Shown: positions 8,203 to 16,588 of the stretch, in pieces
Layout: each line of letters opens with the position of its first letter
How positions within the stretch are numbered: position 1 is the stretch's first letter
Assembly (NCBI RefSeq): GCF_001482365.1
Contig: NZ_CP013254.1
Coordinates: 186,001 to 250,000, forward strand
Source of the DNA: Kocuria flava
GTDB taxonomy: Bacteria > Actinomycetota > Actinomycetes > Actinomycetales > Micrococcaceae
DNA: 64,000 nucleotides
Reading direction: 5' to 3'
Made by a program: the position numbers and the translations under genes
The notes under the pieces: model-generated
What the model saw: only the letters and a program-made list of their open reading frames with translations
What the model was told of the DNA's origin: nothing
The model's database searches: none

Positions 8203-8235
8203 GTCTAATGGATGGACGGTTCTGACATTAGAGAC
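8203..8235. promoter_or_regulatory. Inverted repeat upstream of the CGNR regulator
   Basis: GTCTAATG (8203-8210) and CATTAGAGAC (8226-8235) form an inverted repeat with a 15-bp spacer. TAATGG also occurs twice (8198-8203 and 8206-8211). It lies in the 59-bp gap between the divergent small membrane gene and the CGNR gene, where an autoregulatory operator is expected. The region is AT-rich relative to its surroundings. Confidence 0.5.
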
Positions 8236-8254
8236 GAGACCTGTAAGGGGTCAA

Positions 8255-8842
8255 GTGCATTTTGCTTATGACGTGGAGGACATGCTCGAGTTCGTCCTCG
8301 CCCTTCTGAACACCGCGCCGGACGCCTCGTCCTCGGGGGAGGACGAGCTGACGACCGTGCAGGAGCTGCGGGACCTGCTGGCCGAGCACCGGTTCTCCGG
8401 ACGCTCCGACGGGACGGCCAAGGAGCTCGCCGAGATCCGGGCGCTGCGCCAGGAGCTGCGGCAGCTGTGGGTCCTGGACCGCGAGCCGATGGTCGAGGCC
8501 GTCAACGCGCTGCTCGCCAGCGAGGACCTCGCGCCGCGGCTGGCCCGCCACGACGGTCTCGACTGGCACCTGCACGCCGCGGCCCCGGACGCTCCCCTGG
8601 CCGTGCGGCTGCACCTGGAGACGGCCGTGGCCCTCGTGGAGGTCATCCGGTCCGGGGAGACGGACCGGCTGCGCGTGTGCGAGGCCGGGGACTGCGACGG
8701 CGTCCTGCTCGACCTCTCCCGCAACCGCTCCAAGCGCTTCTGCGGGGCGCGCTGCGCCAACCGGACCAACGTGGCCGCCTACCGCCGGCGCCGGGGCTCC
8801 GCCGAGGAGCCCGGGCGCGGCGGCGGGTCCGCGAGCGCCTGA
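8255..8842 (+). CDS. CGNR zinc-finger (ABATE-domain) transcriptional regulator
   Basis: 195 residues. The N-terminal two thirds match the layout of the ABATE/DUF1470 putative stress-sensing domain. The C-terminal CGNR zinc finger is clear: CEAGDCDGVLLDLSRNRSKR, then FCGARCANRTNVAAYRRRR, with four Cys and the following basic DNA-binding region. The GTG start at 8255 is preceded by AAGGGG 4 nt upstream. Target genes are unknown; the inverted repeat in the upstream gap suggests autoregulation and control of the divergent small membrane gene. Confidence 0.85.
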   Translation: MHFAYDVEDMLEFVLALLNTAPDASSSGEDELTTVQELRDLLAEHRFSGRSDGTAKELAEIRALRQELRQLWVLDREPMVEAVNALLASEDLAPRLARHDGLDWHLHAAAPDAPLAVRLHLETAVALVEVIRSGETDRLRVCEAGDCDGVLLDLSRNRSKRFCGARCANRTNVAAYRRRRGSAEEPGRGGGSASA

Positions 8843-8851
8843 AGCCCGGTC

Positions 8852-9262
8852 TCAGCGCTCCGGGCGGTCGGCGCCGCCGGGGACGGCCGAGTCGTCCCGC
8901 CCGCCGGTCGTTCCCGCCGGCTCCTTCTGCCAGGGCCAGCGGCCGCTGATCTCGAGCTCGAGGGACCAGCTGAGGAAGGTGCGGATGAGCACGATCAGCG
9001 CCAGCACCCCCACCGACTCGAAGGTGGGGGTGATGGCGACCGTGCGGATGATGTCGGCGGCCACGAGCAGCTCCAGCCCGAGCAGGATCGAGCGCCCGAG
9101 CCGCCGGCGGTAGCGGGTGTAGACGGCGCGCCCGCCGGGGCGGGGCCGGACCAGCTCGGCCAGGGCCAGCAGCGTCGCCACCAGCGCGCCCACGACGATC
9201 GCCGCGACGCCCGCGGCGTCGACCGTCCTGCCGACGAGCTCCATCGTCGCGGAGAACTCCAC
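8852..9262 (-). CDS. DUF1622 family membrane protein
   Basis: 136 residues with three hydrophobic helices and the family-typical stretch RRRLGRSILLGLELLVAADIIRTV, followed by LIVLIRTFLSWSLELEISGRWPW. GGAGGAGG lies upstream of the GTG start at 9262. The function of DUF1622 proteins is not established. It is convergent with the CGNR gene, 9 bp away. The C-terminal 25 residues are polar and probably disordered. Confidence 0.8.
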   Translation of the reverse strand: MEFSATMELVGRTVDAAGVAAIVVGALVATLLALAELVRPRPGGRAVYTRYRRRLGRSILLGLELLVAADIIRTVAITPTFESVGVLALIVLIRTFLSWSLELEISGRWPWQKEPAGTTGGRDDSAVPGGADRPER

Positions 9263-9320
9263 CGTGCACCTCCTCCCCCGGCGCCGGGCCGGCCGGGCCA
9301 GGAGGCCAGGATGGCACGGC

Positions 9321-10739
9321 TCACCGCGGGGTGGGGACCTCCGGTCCCACGGCGCCGTCCGGCGTGCGGGACGGGGCCGGCACGGGGCGCTTGTCGAAGA
9401 CCGTGCTCCCGACCTCCTGCTCGGCCTGGTTGCTGATGGACAGGTCGATCCCGGAGCGGTTGCGGGTCAGACTGACCGCGACCAGGGCCACCGCGCACAT
9501 CCCGATCAGGTACACGGCGATGGCGGGCGTGCCGCCGGTGGCGTCGAGCAGCGCCTGGGCGATCATCGGCGCGAAGGCGCCGCCGAGGATCGCCCCGATC
9601 GCATAGGAGATCGACACCCCGGAGAACCGGATGGACGCCGGGAACAGCTCCGAGTACAGGGACGCCTGCGGGCCGTAGGTCAGGCCCGTGCCGATGCAGA
9701 TCAGGCCCAGCCCGAGATAGAGGTTGGCGAGGGAGCCCGAGTCGATGAGCAGGAACAGCGGCCAGACGGTGAGGATCAGCCAGACGTAGCCGATCTGGTA
9801 GGTGAGCCTGCGCCCGATGCGGTCGGAGAGGATCCCGGCCCCCAGCGTGGCGAACAGCCACACGGTGGCGGCGAACGTCATGGCCACCAGCACGTCGGTC
9901 CGGGAGAGCCCGACGGCGTCCGACGTGGCGTAGGCGGGGATGAAGCCGCCGGTGGACATGTAGCCCACGGCGTTGTTGCCCACGAAGATCAGGGCCGCGA
10001 TGACCACGAGGTGCCAGTAGTTGCGGAACAGCTCCACGATCGGGACGCTCGCCTGCTCCTTCTTCTCGGCGATCTCCTGGAAGACGGGGGACTCGTCCAC
10101 GGCGATGCGCACGAAGCAGCCGACGGCGATGAGGACGATCGAGGCGATGAACGGGACCCGCCAGCCCCACTCGAGGAACTGCTCCCCGGGGGAGACCACC
10201 CCGGTCATCAGGGCGGTGACGGCGGTGGCCAGCAGCAGGCCCAGGGGCACGCCCAGCTGGGGCATGGACCCGGCCAGTCCGCGGCGCCCGGCCGGCGCGT
10301 GCTCCACGGCCATCAGGGCCGCCCCGCCCCACTCGCCGCCGGCGGAGACGCCCTGCAGGATGCGCAGGAGGATCAGCAGCACCGGGGCGATCACGCCGGC
10401 GGACGCGTAGGTGGGCAGCAGGCCGATCAGGGTGGTGGCCCCGCCCATCAGGACGAGGGTGACCACCAGGATGGCCCGCCGGCCCACCTTGTCGCCGTAG
10501 TGCCCCGCGAGGAAGGCCCCCAGCGGGCGGAACAGGAAGGAGATCCCGACCGAGGCGAAGGCCAGCAGCAGGCCGATGGACTCCCCGGCGGGCTCGAAGA
10601 ACAGCCGGGAGAACACCAGGCCGGCCATGGTGGCGTAGATGAAGAAGTCGTACCACTCGACGGTGGTGCCGACGAGGGTGGCGGCGGCCACCCGGCGCTG
10701 GTTGGCCCGGTCGGAGTGTCGGGTTGCGGTCACGGTCAC
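9321..10739 (-). CDS. MHS-family MFS transporter, probable aromatic acid uptake
   Basis: 472 residues, about twelve transmembrane segments, and the MHS signature TLVGTTVEWYDFFIY, GHYGDKVGRR and RILQGVSAGGEWGGA. It follows the flavin monooxygenase gene by 35 bp in the same direction, so both are probably co-transcribed from the promoter facing the IclR gene. That context suggests uptake of the aromatic acid hydroxylated by the monooxygenase. GTG 10739 and GTG 10733 are both possible starts; the second has AGAGG at better spacing. Longer in-frame extensions run into the monooxygenase and are Arg/Pro noise. Confidence 0.85.
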   Translation of the reverse strand: MTVTATRHSDRANQRRVAAATLVGTTVEWYDFFIYATMAGLVFSRLFFEPAGESIGLLLAFASVGISFLFRPLGAFLAGHYGDKVGRRAILVVTLVLMGGATTLIGLLPTYASAGVIAPVLLILLRILQGVSAGGEWGGAALMAVEHAPAGRRGLAGSMPQLGVPLGLLLATAVTALMTGVVSPGEQFLEWGWRVPFIASIVLIAVGCFVRIAVDESPVFQEIAEKKEQASVPIVELFRNYWHLVVIAALIFVGNNAVGYMSTGGFIPAYATSDAVGLSRTDVLVAMTFAATVWLFATLGAGILSDRIGRRLTYQIGYVWLILTVWPLFLLIDSGSLANLYLGLGLICIGTGLTYGPQASLYSELFPASIRFSGVSISYAIGAILGGAFAPMIAQALLDATGGTPAIAVYLIGMCAVALVAVSLTRNRSGIDLSISNQAEQEVGSTVFDKRPVPAPSRTPDGAVGPEVPTPR

Positions 10740-10774
10740 CTCTGGGTCGTTGCTGCCGGGGAGCGGGGGCGGGA

Positions 10775-12670
10775 TCAGGCGGTGTAGATCCGCTCCAGGA
10801 ACTGGGCGAGCTCGGCGGTCGCGCCCAGGGGCAGCACGTGGGCCACGTACTGGTCGGGCCGCACGAGCACCACGACGCCGTCGCGGCTCAGGCCGCGGGC
10901 CTCGAAGATGTCGTCGGCCGGGTCCACGGCCCACACCTTGTTGAGGTTCGAGAGCTGGAACGGGCCGACCTTCGGGCGGAAGATCGACGGCGTCCGCATC
11001 AGCTCGACCTCCTCGTGCGGCTGCTGGTAGACGACGTGGACGTCGAACAGGGCGTCGAGGTCCTTGCCCTCAGGGGTGAACCGGTGCACCGGGGACTCGG
11101 GCGAGTCCATCCACTCGGCCCACGCCCGCAGCGCCGAGTCCGGCGCGGAGGACGCGGCGGCGTCGGCGAAGGCGTAGACCCGCCAGCGGCCGTCGGCGGT
11201 GTGCTGGTGGCCCAGGTGCTTGGGGTTGGTGTCGCACACGCGCTTGACCGGGTGGGCCTTGAAGCGCTTGCCGAGGGGGAAGCCGGCGGCGAGGTCCTGG
11301 TGCACGGCCTCGCCCCGGAGCAGGCTCACCGGGTACTCGGTCATGAAGCCGGCCGGGAACTCGGCGGTCTTCACGTAGAAGTCCTCCAGCGCGGTCGCGC
11401 TCTCGAGCTCCTCCGGCTTGGCCGCCATCATGGAGGACCACTCGCGGTCGAAGTCGATGAGGTCCTGGGCGATCTGCTGGCGCTCGGCCGTGTAGGTGGC
11501 CAGCAGCTTCGCCGGGGCGATCCCGCTGAGCACCTGGCCGAGCTTCCAGCCGAGGTTGAAGGCGTCCTGGATGGAGACGTTCATGCCCTGGCCCGCCTTG
11601 GCGGAGTGGGTGTGGCAGGCGTCGCCGGCGATGAACACGCGCGGGTCGCGCTGTCCGGCCTCCTCGACGGGGACGTCGTCGAAGCGGTCGGTCACCCGGT
11701 GGCCGACCTCGTAGACGCTCCACCAGGCCACGTCCTTCACGTCGACGCTGTAGGGCGTAACGATCGCGTTGGCCTGGCGCACGATCTCCTCCAGCGGGGT
11801 CTTCCGGACGGCGCGGGCGTCGTCCGGGCCCACCTCGCCGAGGTCCACGTACATGCGGAACAGGAAGCCGCCCTCGCGCGGGATGAGCAGGATCGAGCCG
11901 TGCCGGGACTGGATGGCGCACTTGGTGCGGATGTCCGGGAAGTCGGTCTCGGCCAGCACGTCCATCACGCCCCAGGCGTGGTAGGACACGGCGCCGACGT
12001 GCTGGGCGCCGATGTCCCGGCGGACCCCGGAGCGGGCGCCGTCGGCGCCCAGCACGTACTTGGCGCGCACCACGCGCTCCTCACCGGGGTTCGTCCCGGA
12101 CTCGGGGCTCTCCCCGGTGCGCCTGAGGGTCACGGTCACGGGGTGCTCCCCCTCGCCGACCTCGAGCTCGACGAACTCCCAGCCCCAGTACGGCTCGGTC
12201 CGGGACGGGGCGTTCCTCGCGTAGCGGGCGAAGTAGTCCAGCACGCGCGCCTGGTTCACGATCAGGTGCGGGAACTCGCTGACGCCGGCCGGGTCGTCGA
12301 CGGTGCGGGCGGTGCGCACGATGTGGTCGGGGTTCTGCGGGTCCGGCTTCCAGAAGTTCATCTCGGTGAGGTCGTAGGCCTCGGCGGTGATCTCCTCGGC
12401 GAAGCCGAACGCCTGGAAGGTCTCGACGCTGCGCGCCTGGATGCCGTCGGCCTGGCCGATCTCGAGGCGGTGCGGGCGGCGGTCGATCAGGCACGTCATG
12501 ACGGCGGGGAAGGCGGCCAGCTGGGCGGTGGCGGTCATGCCGGCGGGGCCGGAGCCGACCACGAGCACGTCCATGACCTCCGGCAGCTCGGGGGACCGGT
12601 CGATGCCGACCCCCGCGGCGGGCTGGACCCGGGGGTCCGTGGACACGTAGCCGTGGTGGTGGAACAGCAT
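10775..12670 (-). CDS. FAD-dependent aromatic ring hydroxylase (phenol 2-monooxygenase / 3-hydroxybenzoate 4-monooxygenase type)
   Basis: 631 residues. Flavoprotein hydroxylase motifs occur in order: VLVVGSGPAGMTATAQL (FAD GxGxxG), VLGADGARSGVRRDIG (DG motif) and VFIAGDACHTHSAKAGQGMN (GD motif). These are followed by the C-terminal thioredoxin-like domain typical of the phenol hydroxylase/MobA subgroup. ATG 12670 has AGGAGG 6 nt upstream. It faces an IclR regulator and lies next to the homoprotocatechuate operon. A plausible role is hydroxylation of a monohydroxylated phenylacetate (or hydroxybenzoate) to a catechol for that pathway. The exact substrate cannot be read from sequence; MobA homologues use 3-hydroxybenzoate, whose product would not enter this pathway. 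Confidence 0.85.
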   Translation of the reverse strand: MLFHHHGYVSTDPRVQPAAGVGIDRSPELPEVMDVLVVGSGPAGMTATAQLAAFPAVMTCLIDRRPHRLEIGQADGIQARSVETFQAFGFAEEITAEAYDLTEMNFWKPDPQNPDHIVRTARTVDDPAGVSEFPHLIVNQARVLDYFARYARNAPSRTEPYWGWEFVELEVGEGEHPVTVTLRRTGESPESGTNPGEERVVRAKYVLGADGARSGVRRDIGAQHVGAVSYHAWGVMDVLAETDFPDIRTKCAIQSRHGSILLIPREGGFLFRMYVDLGEVGPDDARAVRKTPLEEIVRQANAIVTPYSVDVKDVAWWSVYEVGHRVTDRFDDVPVEEAGQRDPRVFIAGDACHTHSAKAGQGMNVSIQDAFNLGWKLGQVLSGIAPAKLLATYTAERQQIAQDLIDFDREWSSMMAAKPEELESATALEDFYVKTAEFPAGFMTEYPVSLLRGEAVHQDLAAGFPLGKRFKAHPVKRVCDTNPKHLGHQHTADGRWRVYAFADAAASSAPDSALRAWAEWMDSPESPVHRFTPEGKDLDALFDVHVVYQQPHEEVELMRTPSIFRPKVGPFQLSNLNKVWAVDPADDIFEARGLSRDGVVVLVRPDQYVAHVLPLGATAELAQFLERIYTA

Positions 12671-12711
12671 GGGGCCTCCTGGGGCGACGGTGCGGAAGAA
12701 ACGAGCCAAAT

Positions 12712-12746
12712 GTTCTATACTCGAACACGTCGTTCTTTTATCGAAC
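12712..12746. promoter_or_regulatory. Two tandem IclR-type operators
   Basis: GTTCTATACTCGAAC (12712-12726) and GTTCTTTTATCGAAC (12732-12746) share the form GTTC-N7-GAAC. Their centres are 20 bp apart, about two helical turns, so bound dimers would lie on the same face of DNA. They sit in the gap between the divergent monooxygenase and IclR genes. The remaining bases of the gap are GC-rich and show no other clear signal. Confidence 0.65.
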
Positions 12747-12876
12747 TCTTGGTCGGGATCATATACGGTGGGTGACCGCCCTCACAAGACCCTGCGACGC
12801 CGCTCACGGTGCCGCACGGCCACCCGCCGACCCGGCCACGGGGACAGCACCGGACCGCCCACGGAAAGAGGCCACG

Positions 12877-13677
12877 ATGACCGCTCCGGCAGAGCCGCCC
12901 GTCCGGGCGCCGGCGAACAGCACGCCGGCCGCCCCGCCGTCCGGGAGGGCGCAGGACCGCTCCCCCGCGCCGCCCTCGCAGACCCTCTCCCGGGGGCTGC
13001 GCATGCTCGAGCTGGTGGTCTCGGCGGAGGAGCCGCCCACGATCGCCGACGTGGCCGGCCGGCTCGGCGTCCACCGCTCGATCGCCTACCGGATCCTGCG
13101 CACCCTGGAGAGCCACGGCCTCCTGACCCGGGACTCCACCGGCCGGCTGATCGGCGCCCCCGGGCTGGCGGTGCTCGCGCGGGGGGTGCAGCAGGACCTG
13201 CAGTCGGCGGCCCTGCCGGAGCTGACCACCCTGGCCAACGAGCTGGGTATGAGCGCCTTCGTGGCGGTCTGGGGCCAGGAGGAGTGCATCACGCTGGTCA
13301 CGGTGGAGCCCTCCCGCGGCCAGGCCGTCACCCAGCGCCCGGGCACGCGCCACCCGCTGGACCGCGGCGCCCCCGGGCTCGCGGTGCAGGCCGGCATGGA
13401 CCCGGAGGAGCTCGCCGAGCTGACCGGGGGCGTGCGCCCCCGCGCGGAGGTGGAGCAGACCCGGGAGCGCGGCTTCGCCGTCAGCAGCAACGAGGTGCTG
13501 GACGGCGTCTCGGCCGTGGCCGTCCCCCTGCGCGTGCCCGGCCACCTGCCGGCGGCGCTGGCCGTCGTCTACGCCACGCGCAGCCTCGACGTCGAGGCGC
13601 TGGGGCGGCGCCTGGCGCACAGCGCGGGCCTGGTCGCCGCCCGCCTGGGGCGGCGACCGGGCCCGCCGGATCAGTAG
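12877..13677 (+). CDS. IclR family transcriptional regulator
   Basis: 266 residues. A Pro/Ala-rich N-terminus leads into the IclR winged helix-turn-helix (LSRGLRMLELVVSAEEPPTIADVAGRLGVH in two parts) and the C-terminal effector domain (MSAFVAVWGQEECITLVTVE and later RERGFAVSSNE). AAAGAGG precedes ATG 12877. It is divergent from the monooxygenase-transporter unit and most likely controls it, and itself, through the two palindromes at 12712-12746. Its stop overlaps the convergent aldolase stop by 7 bp. Confidence 0.88.
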   Translation: MTAPAEPPVRAPANSTPAAPPSGRAQDRSPAPPSQTLSRGLRMLELVVSAEEPPTIADVAGRLGVHRSIAYRILRTLESHGLLTRDSTGRLIGAPGLAVLARGVQQDLQSAALPELTTLANELGMSAFVAVWGQEECITLVTVEPSRGQAVTQRPGTRHPLDRGAPGLAVQAGMDPEELAELTGGVRPRAEVEQTRERGFAVSSNEVLDGVSAVAVPLRVPGHLPAALAVVYATRSLDVEALGRRLAHSAGLVAARLGRRPGPPDQ

Positions 13678-14504
13678 GACCCGCGCGGGGCGGCGCCCGG
13701 CTCCGCCGGGGCGCACCAGGCGTCGGCGAGCGCCTCGGTCCCGCGGGCCAGCAGGGCGACGTCGGCGCCCACGTTGACGAAGTCGGCGCCGGCGTCGAGG
13801 TAGTCCTGGGCCTGGTCGGGCACGAAGGCGTTGACCCCCACGAACTTCCCGGTCCGCCGCACGGCGGCGATGACGTCCTTGACGGCGGCCACCACGTCGG
13901 GGTGGGTCTGCCGGCCGAGCAGGCCCATGGAGGCCGCGAGGTCCGAGGGCCCGACGAAGACGCCGTCCACCCCGTCCACCGCGGCGATCCGCGCGGCCGC
14001 CGCGACCGCGGCCGCGCTCTCGACCTGCACCACGAGGGTGAGCAGGTCGGCGGCGCGCTCGAGGTAGTCGGGGACCCGGTTCCACCGGGCCGAGCGGGCG
14101 AGCGCCGAGCCCACCCCGCGCACCCCGCGCGGCGGGTAGTGCACGGCGCGCACGGCGGCCTCGGCGTCGGCCGCGCTGTTGACCATGGGCACCACGAGGG
14201 ACTGGGCGCCGAGGTCGAGGTACTGCTTGACCAGGACCTCGTCCAGGCCGGGGAGCCGGACCACCGGGACGGCGCCGTGGCCGGCCGCGGCCCGCAGCTG
14301 CGCCTGGACCGTCTCCAGGCCCAGCGGCGCGTGCTCGGCGTCGATCAGCAGGTAGTCCAGCCCGGCCGAGGCGCAGATCTCGGTCACGGTGGGGTCCCCC
14401 GAGCAGACGAACATCCCGGCCGCCGCGCGTCCGCCGCGCTCGGCGCGGGCGGTCTCGGTGAACAGGTCCTTGAGGCTCGGCGGGAGCTCTAGACGAATCG
14501 GCAC
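13671..14504 (-). CDS. hpaI: HpcH/HpaI aldolase (2,4-dihydroxyhept-2-ene-1,7-dioate aldolase)
   Basis: 277 residues of the HpcH/HpaI class II aldolase family. It cleaves 4-hydroxy-2-oxoheptanedioate to pyruvate and succinate semialdehyde, the last step of homoprotocatechuate meta-cleavage. Visible motifs are FVCSGDPTVTEICASAG, YLLIDAEHAPLG, PPRGVRGVG, VVQVESA (the metal-binding Glu) and VFVGPSDLAASMG. The GTG start at 14504 has GGGGA upstream and overlaps the hydratase stop by 16 bp, so the two are translationally coupled. It is the last gene of the operon. Confidence 0.88.
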   Translation of the reverse strand: MPIRLELPPSLKDLFTETARAERGGRAAAGMFVCSGDPTVTEICASAGLDYLLIDAEHAPLGLETVQAQLRAAAGHGAVPVVRLPGLDEVLVKQYLDLGAQSLVVPMVNSAADAEAAVRAVHYPPRGVRGVGSALARSARWNRVPDYLERAADLLTLVVQVESAAAVAAAARIAAVDGVDGVFVGPSDLAASMGLLGRQTHPDVVAAVKDVIAAVRRTGKFVGVNAFVPDQAQDYLDAGADFVNVGADVALLARGTEALADAWCAPAEPGAAPRGSY

Positions 14505-15274
14505 GTGACGGTCCCCAGCTTCCCGTAGTCGGCGTGGACGGTGTCCCCGGCGTGGACCCACATGGGCCGGGTGAAGGAGCCGGCGAGGACGATCTCCCCG
14601 GCCTCCAGGCGGTCGCCGTGCCCGGCGATCCGGTTGGCCAGCCAGTGCACCCCGTTGGCCGGGTGGTTCAGCACGCCGCAGGCGACCCCGGTCTCGACGA
14701 TCTCCTCGTTGCGCGAGAGCGCCCCGGCGACCCAGCGCAGGTCCACGGCGTCGGGGGCGACCGGGCGGCCGCCGATGACCATGGAGCCGAGGGCGGCGTT
14801 GTCCGAGATGGTGTCGACGATGGTCCGGCCCTGCATCTCGATGCGGGAGTCGAGCACCTCCAGGGCCGGGACCACGTACTCGGTGGCGCGCAGCACGTCG
14901 AAGAGGTTCACCCCGGGGCCGGCCAGGTCCTCCTTGAGCACGAAGGCCAGCTCCATCTCGATGCGCGGGTGGGTGTACCGCGCCCACTCGTAGACGTGGC
15001 CGGACTCGACCACCTGGTCGTCGAAGATCACCCCGTAGTCGGGCTCGTCGATGCCGGTGGCGTCCTGCATGGCCTTGGAGGTCAGGCCGATCTTGTGGCC
15101 GGCCTTGCGCCGGCCGGCCTCCTCCTGGCGCTGCGCCCAGATCCGCTGCACCGCGTAGGAGTCCTCGATCTCCATCTGCGGGTGGCGCTGGGTCAGCAGC
15201 GGCACGGGGGTGCGGTCCAGCCCGGCCCGGTGCAGCTCGTCGGCGATCGCCACGTGCGTGTCGTGGTCCAGCAT
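14489..15274 (-). CDS. hpaH: 2-oxo-hept-4-ene-1,7-dioate hydratase
   Basis: 261 residues, the usual size of HpaH/HpcG. It adds water to 2-oxo-hept-4-ene-1,7-dioate before aldol cleavage. The 4-oxalocrotonate decarboxylase/hydratase superfamily pattern is clear: AGHKIGLTSKAMQ, then PRIEMELAFVLKEDL with the metal-binding acidic residues, and a central ALEVLDSRI. ATG 15274 is preceded by AGGAG. It is upstream of, and overlaps, hpaI. A very strong hairpin separates it from hpaD. Confidence 0.88.
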   Translation of the reverse strand: MLDHDTHVAIADELHRAGLDRTPVPLLTQRHPQMEIEDSYAVQRIWAQRQEEAGRRKAGHKIGLTSKAMQDATGIDEPDYGVIFDDQVVESGHVYEWARYTHPRIEMELAFVLKEDLAGPGVNLFDVLRATEYVVPALEVLDSRIEMQGRTIVDTISDNAALGSMVIGGRPVAPDAVDLRWVAGALSRNEEIVETGVACGVLNHPANGVHWLANRIAGHGDRLEAGEIVLAGSFTRPMWVHAGDTVHADYGKLGTVTCRFV

Positions 15275-15307
15275 GTGCTCTCCTGTCTGTGCGGTGCGGG
15301 TGCCCTG

Positions 15308-15368
15308 CCCGGGGCGACGGCGGCCGGCCGGCTCCGTGCGGGAGCCGGCCGGCCGCCGTCGCCCCGGG
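15308..15368 (-). other. 28-bp perfect intercistronic hairpin inside the hpa operon
   Basis: Arms 15308-15335 and 15341-15368 are perfectly complementary over 28 bp with a 5-nt loop. It fills almost the whole 98-bp gap between the hpaD stop and the hpaH ribosome site. No T-run follows in the direction of transcription. It may be a partial terminator, or an mRNA-stability or processing element that sets different levels of the upstream and downstream enzymes. Confidence 0.8.
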
Positions 15369-15372
15369 GAGC

Positions 15373-16539
15373 TCAGAGCTGGTTGCCGATCTTGAAGCCC
15401 TTGGCGGCCTCGCCCTTGTAGCTGCCGGACTCGTCGCCGGCGCGGGTGTAGGAGAACCCGTCGGCGCCGATGGTGACCTCCATCTCGGAGTCGTCGGTGC
15501 GGGCCACGACCTCCTTCGGGTTGCCGTCCAGGTCCAGCACCAGGGAGGCCTCGGTGTACCAGGACGGCACGACCGGGTTGCCCCACCAGTCGCGGCGCTG
15601 GTTGTCGTGCACGTCCCAGGTGACGACCGGGTTGTCGGGGTCGCCCGTGTAGTAGTCCTGCGTGTAGATCTCCACGCGGTGCCCGTCCGGGTCCCGGAGG
15701 TAGAGGTAGAAGGCGTTGGAGACGCCGTGGCGGCCGGGGCCGCGCTCGATCATGTCGGACATGCGCAGCGCGCCGAGCTTGTCGCAGATCGCCAGGATGT
15801 TGTGCTTCTCGTGGGTCGCGAAGGCCACGTGGTGCATGCGCGGGCCGTCGCCGCCGGTCATGGCGGTGTCGTGCACGGTGGGCTTGCGGCGCATCCAGGC
15901 CGCGTACACGGTGCCGTTGTCGTCCTGGATGTCCTCCGTGACCCGGAAGCCCAGGTCCTGCATGAACTTGGTGGCCCGCGGCACGTCCGGGGTGACCTGG
16001 TTGAAGTGGTCCAGGCGGACCAGGGAGCCGGGGGTGTACAGGTCGTAGCGCCAGGCCAGGCGCTCGACGTGCTCGACCTCGTGGAAGAACTCGTAGGGGA
16101 AGCCCAGGGGGTCCTCGACCCGCACGGAGTCGCCGATGCCCTTGGTGAAGCCCTCCGGGCGGCGCTCCACGCGGCAGCCCAGCTCCTCGTAGAAGGCCAC
16201 GGCCTTCTCCAGGTCCTCCGGGGTGCGGACGCGGTAGGAGAAGGCGGCGACGGCGGCCACCGGGCCCTGGCGCAGCACCAGGTTGTGGTGGATGAACTCC
16301 TCCAGCGAGCGCAGGTAGACAGTGTCCCCGTCCTCCTCGGTCACGGTCAGCCCGAGCACGTCCACGTAGAAGTCGCGCGAGCGCTGCAGGTCGGTGACCA
16401 CGAGCTCCATGTAGGCGCAGCGCAGGATGTCGGGGGCCGGGGCGGAGGGGGTCGGGACGGGGTTGTCGGCGGCGATGGGGGCCTCCTGCGAGACGTAGAA
16501 GCCCGAGGACGTCATCGTCCGGTCGTCGAGGTGGGTCAT
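15373..16539 (-). CDS. hpaD: Homoprotocatechuate (3,4-dihydroxyphenylacetate) 2,3-dioxygenase
   Basis: 388 residues, an extradiol dioxygenase of the vicinal oxygen chelate type closely resembling the Brevibacterium fuscum Fe(II) and Arthrobacter Mn(II) enzymes. All key residues are present with a constant offset of 23 from B. fuscum numbering: metal ligands His178, His237 and Glu290 (155/214/267), acid-base His223 (200) and Tyr280 (257). It opens the catechol ring to 5-carboxymethyl-2-hydroxymuconate semialdehyde. ATG 16539 has GAAGGA upstream. It follows hpaE by 49 bp. The metal, Fe or Mn, cannot be told from the ligands. Confidence 0.93.
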   Translation of the reverse strand: MTHLDDRTMTSSGFYVSQEAPIAADNPVPTPSAPAPDILRCAYMELVVTDLQRSRDFYVDVLGLTVTEEDGDTVYLRSLEEFIHHNLVLRQGPVAAVAAFSYRVRTPEDLEKAVAFYEELGCRVERRPEGFTKGIGDSVRVEDPLGFPYEFFHEVEHVERLAWRYDLYTPGSLVRLDHFNQVTPDVPRATKFMQDLGFRVTEDIQDDNGTVYAAWMRRKPTVHDTAMTGGDGPRMHHVAFATHEKHNILAICDKLGALRMSDMIERGPGRHGVSNAFYLYLRDPDGHRVEIYTQDYYTGDPDNPVVTWDVHDNQRRDWWGNPVVPSWYTEASLVLDLDGNPKEVVARTDDSEMEVTIGADGFSYTRAGDESGSYKGEAAKGFKIGNQL

Positions 16540-16588
16540 GGTGCTGTCCTTCGGCGGTGAGGGGTGGGTGTCGTCCGGGCGCGGAGGC

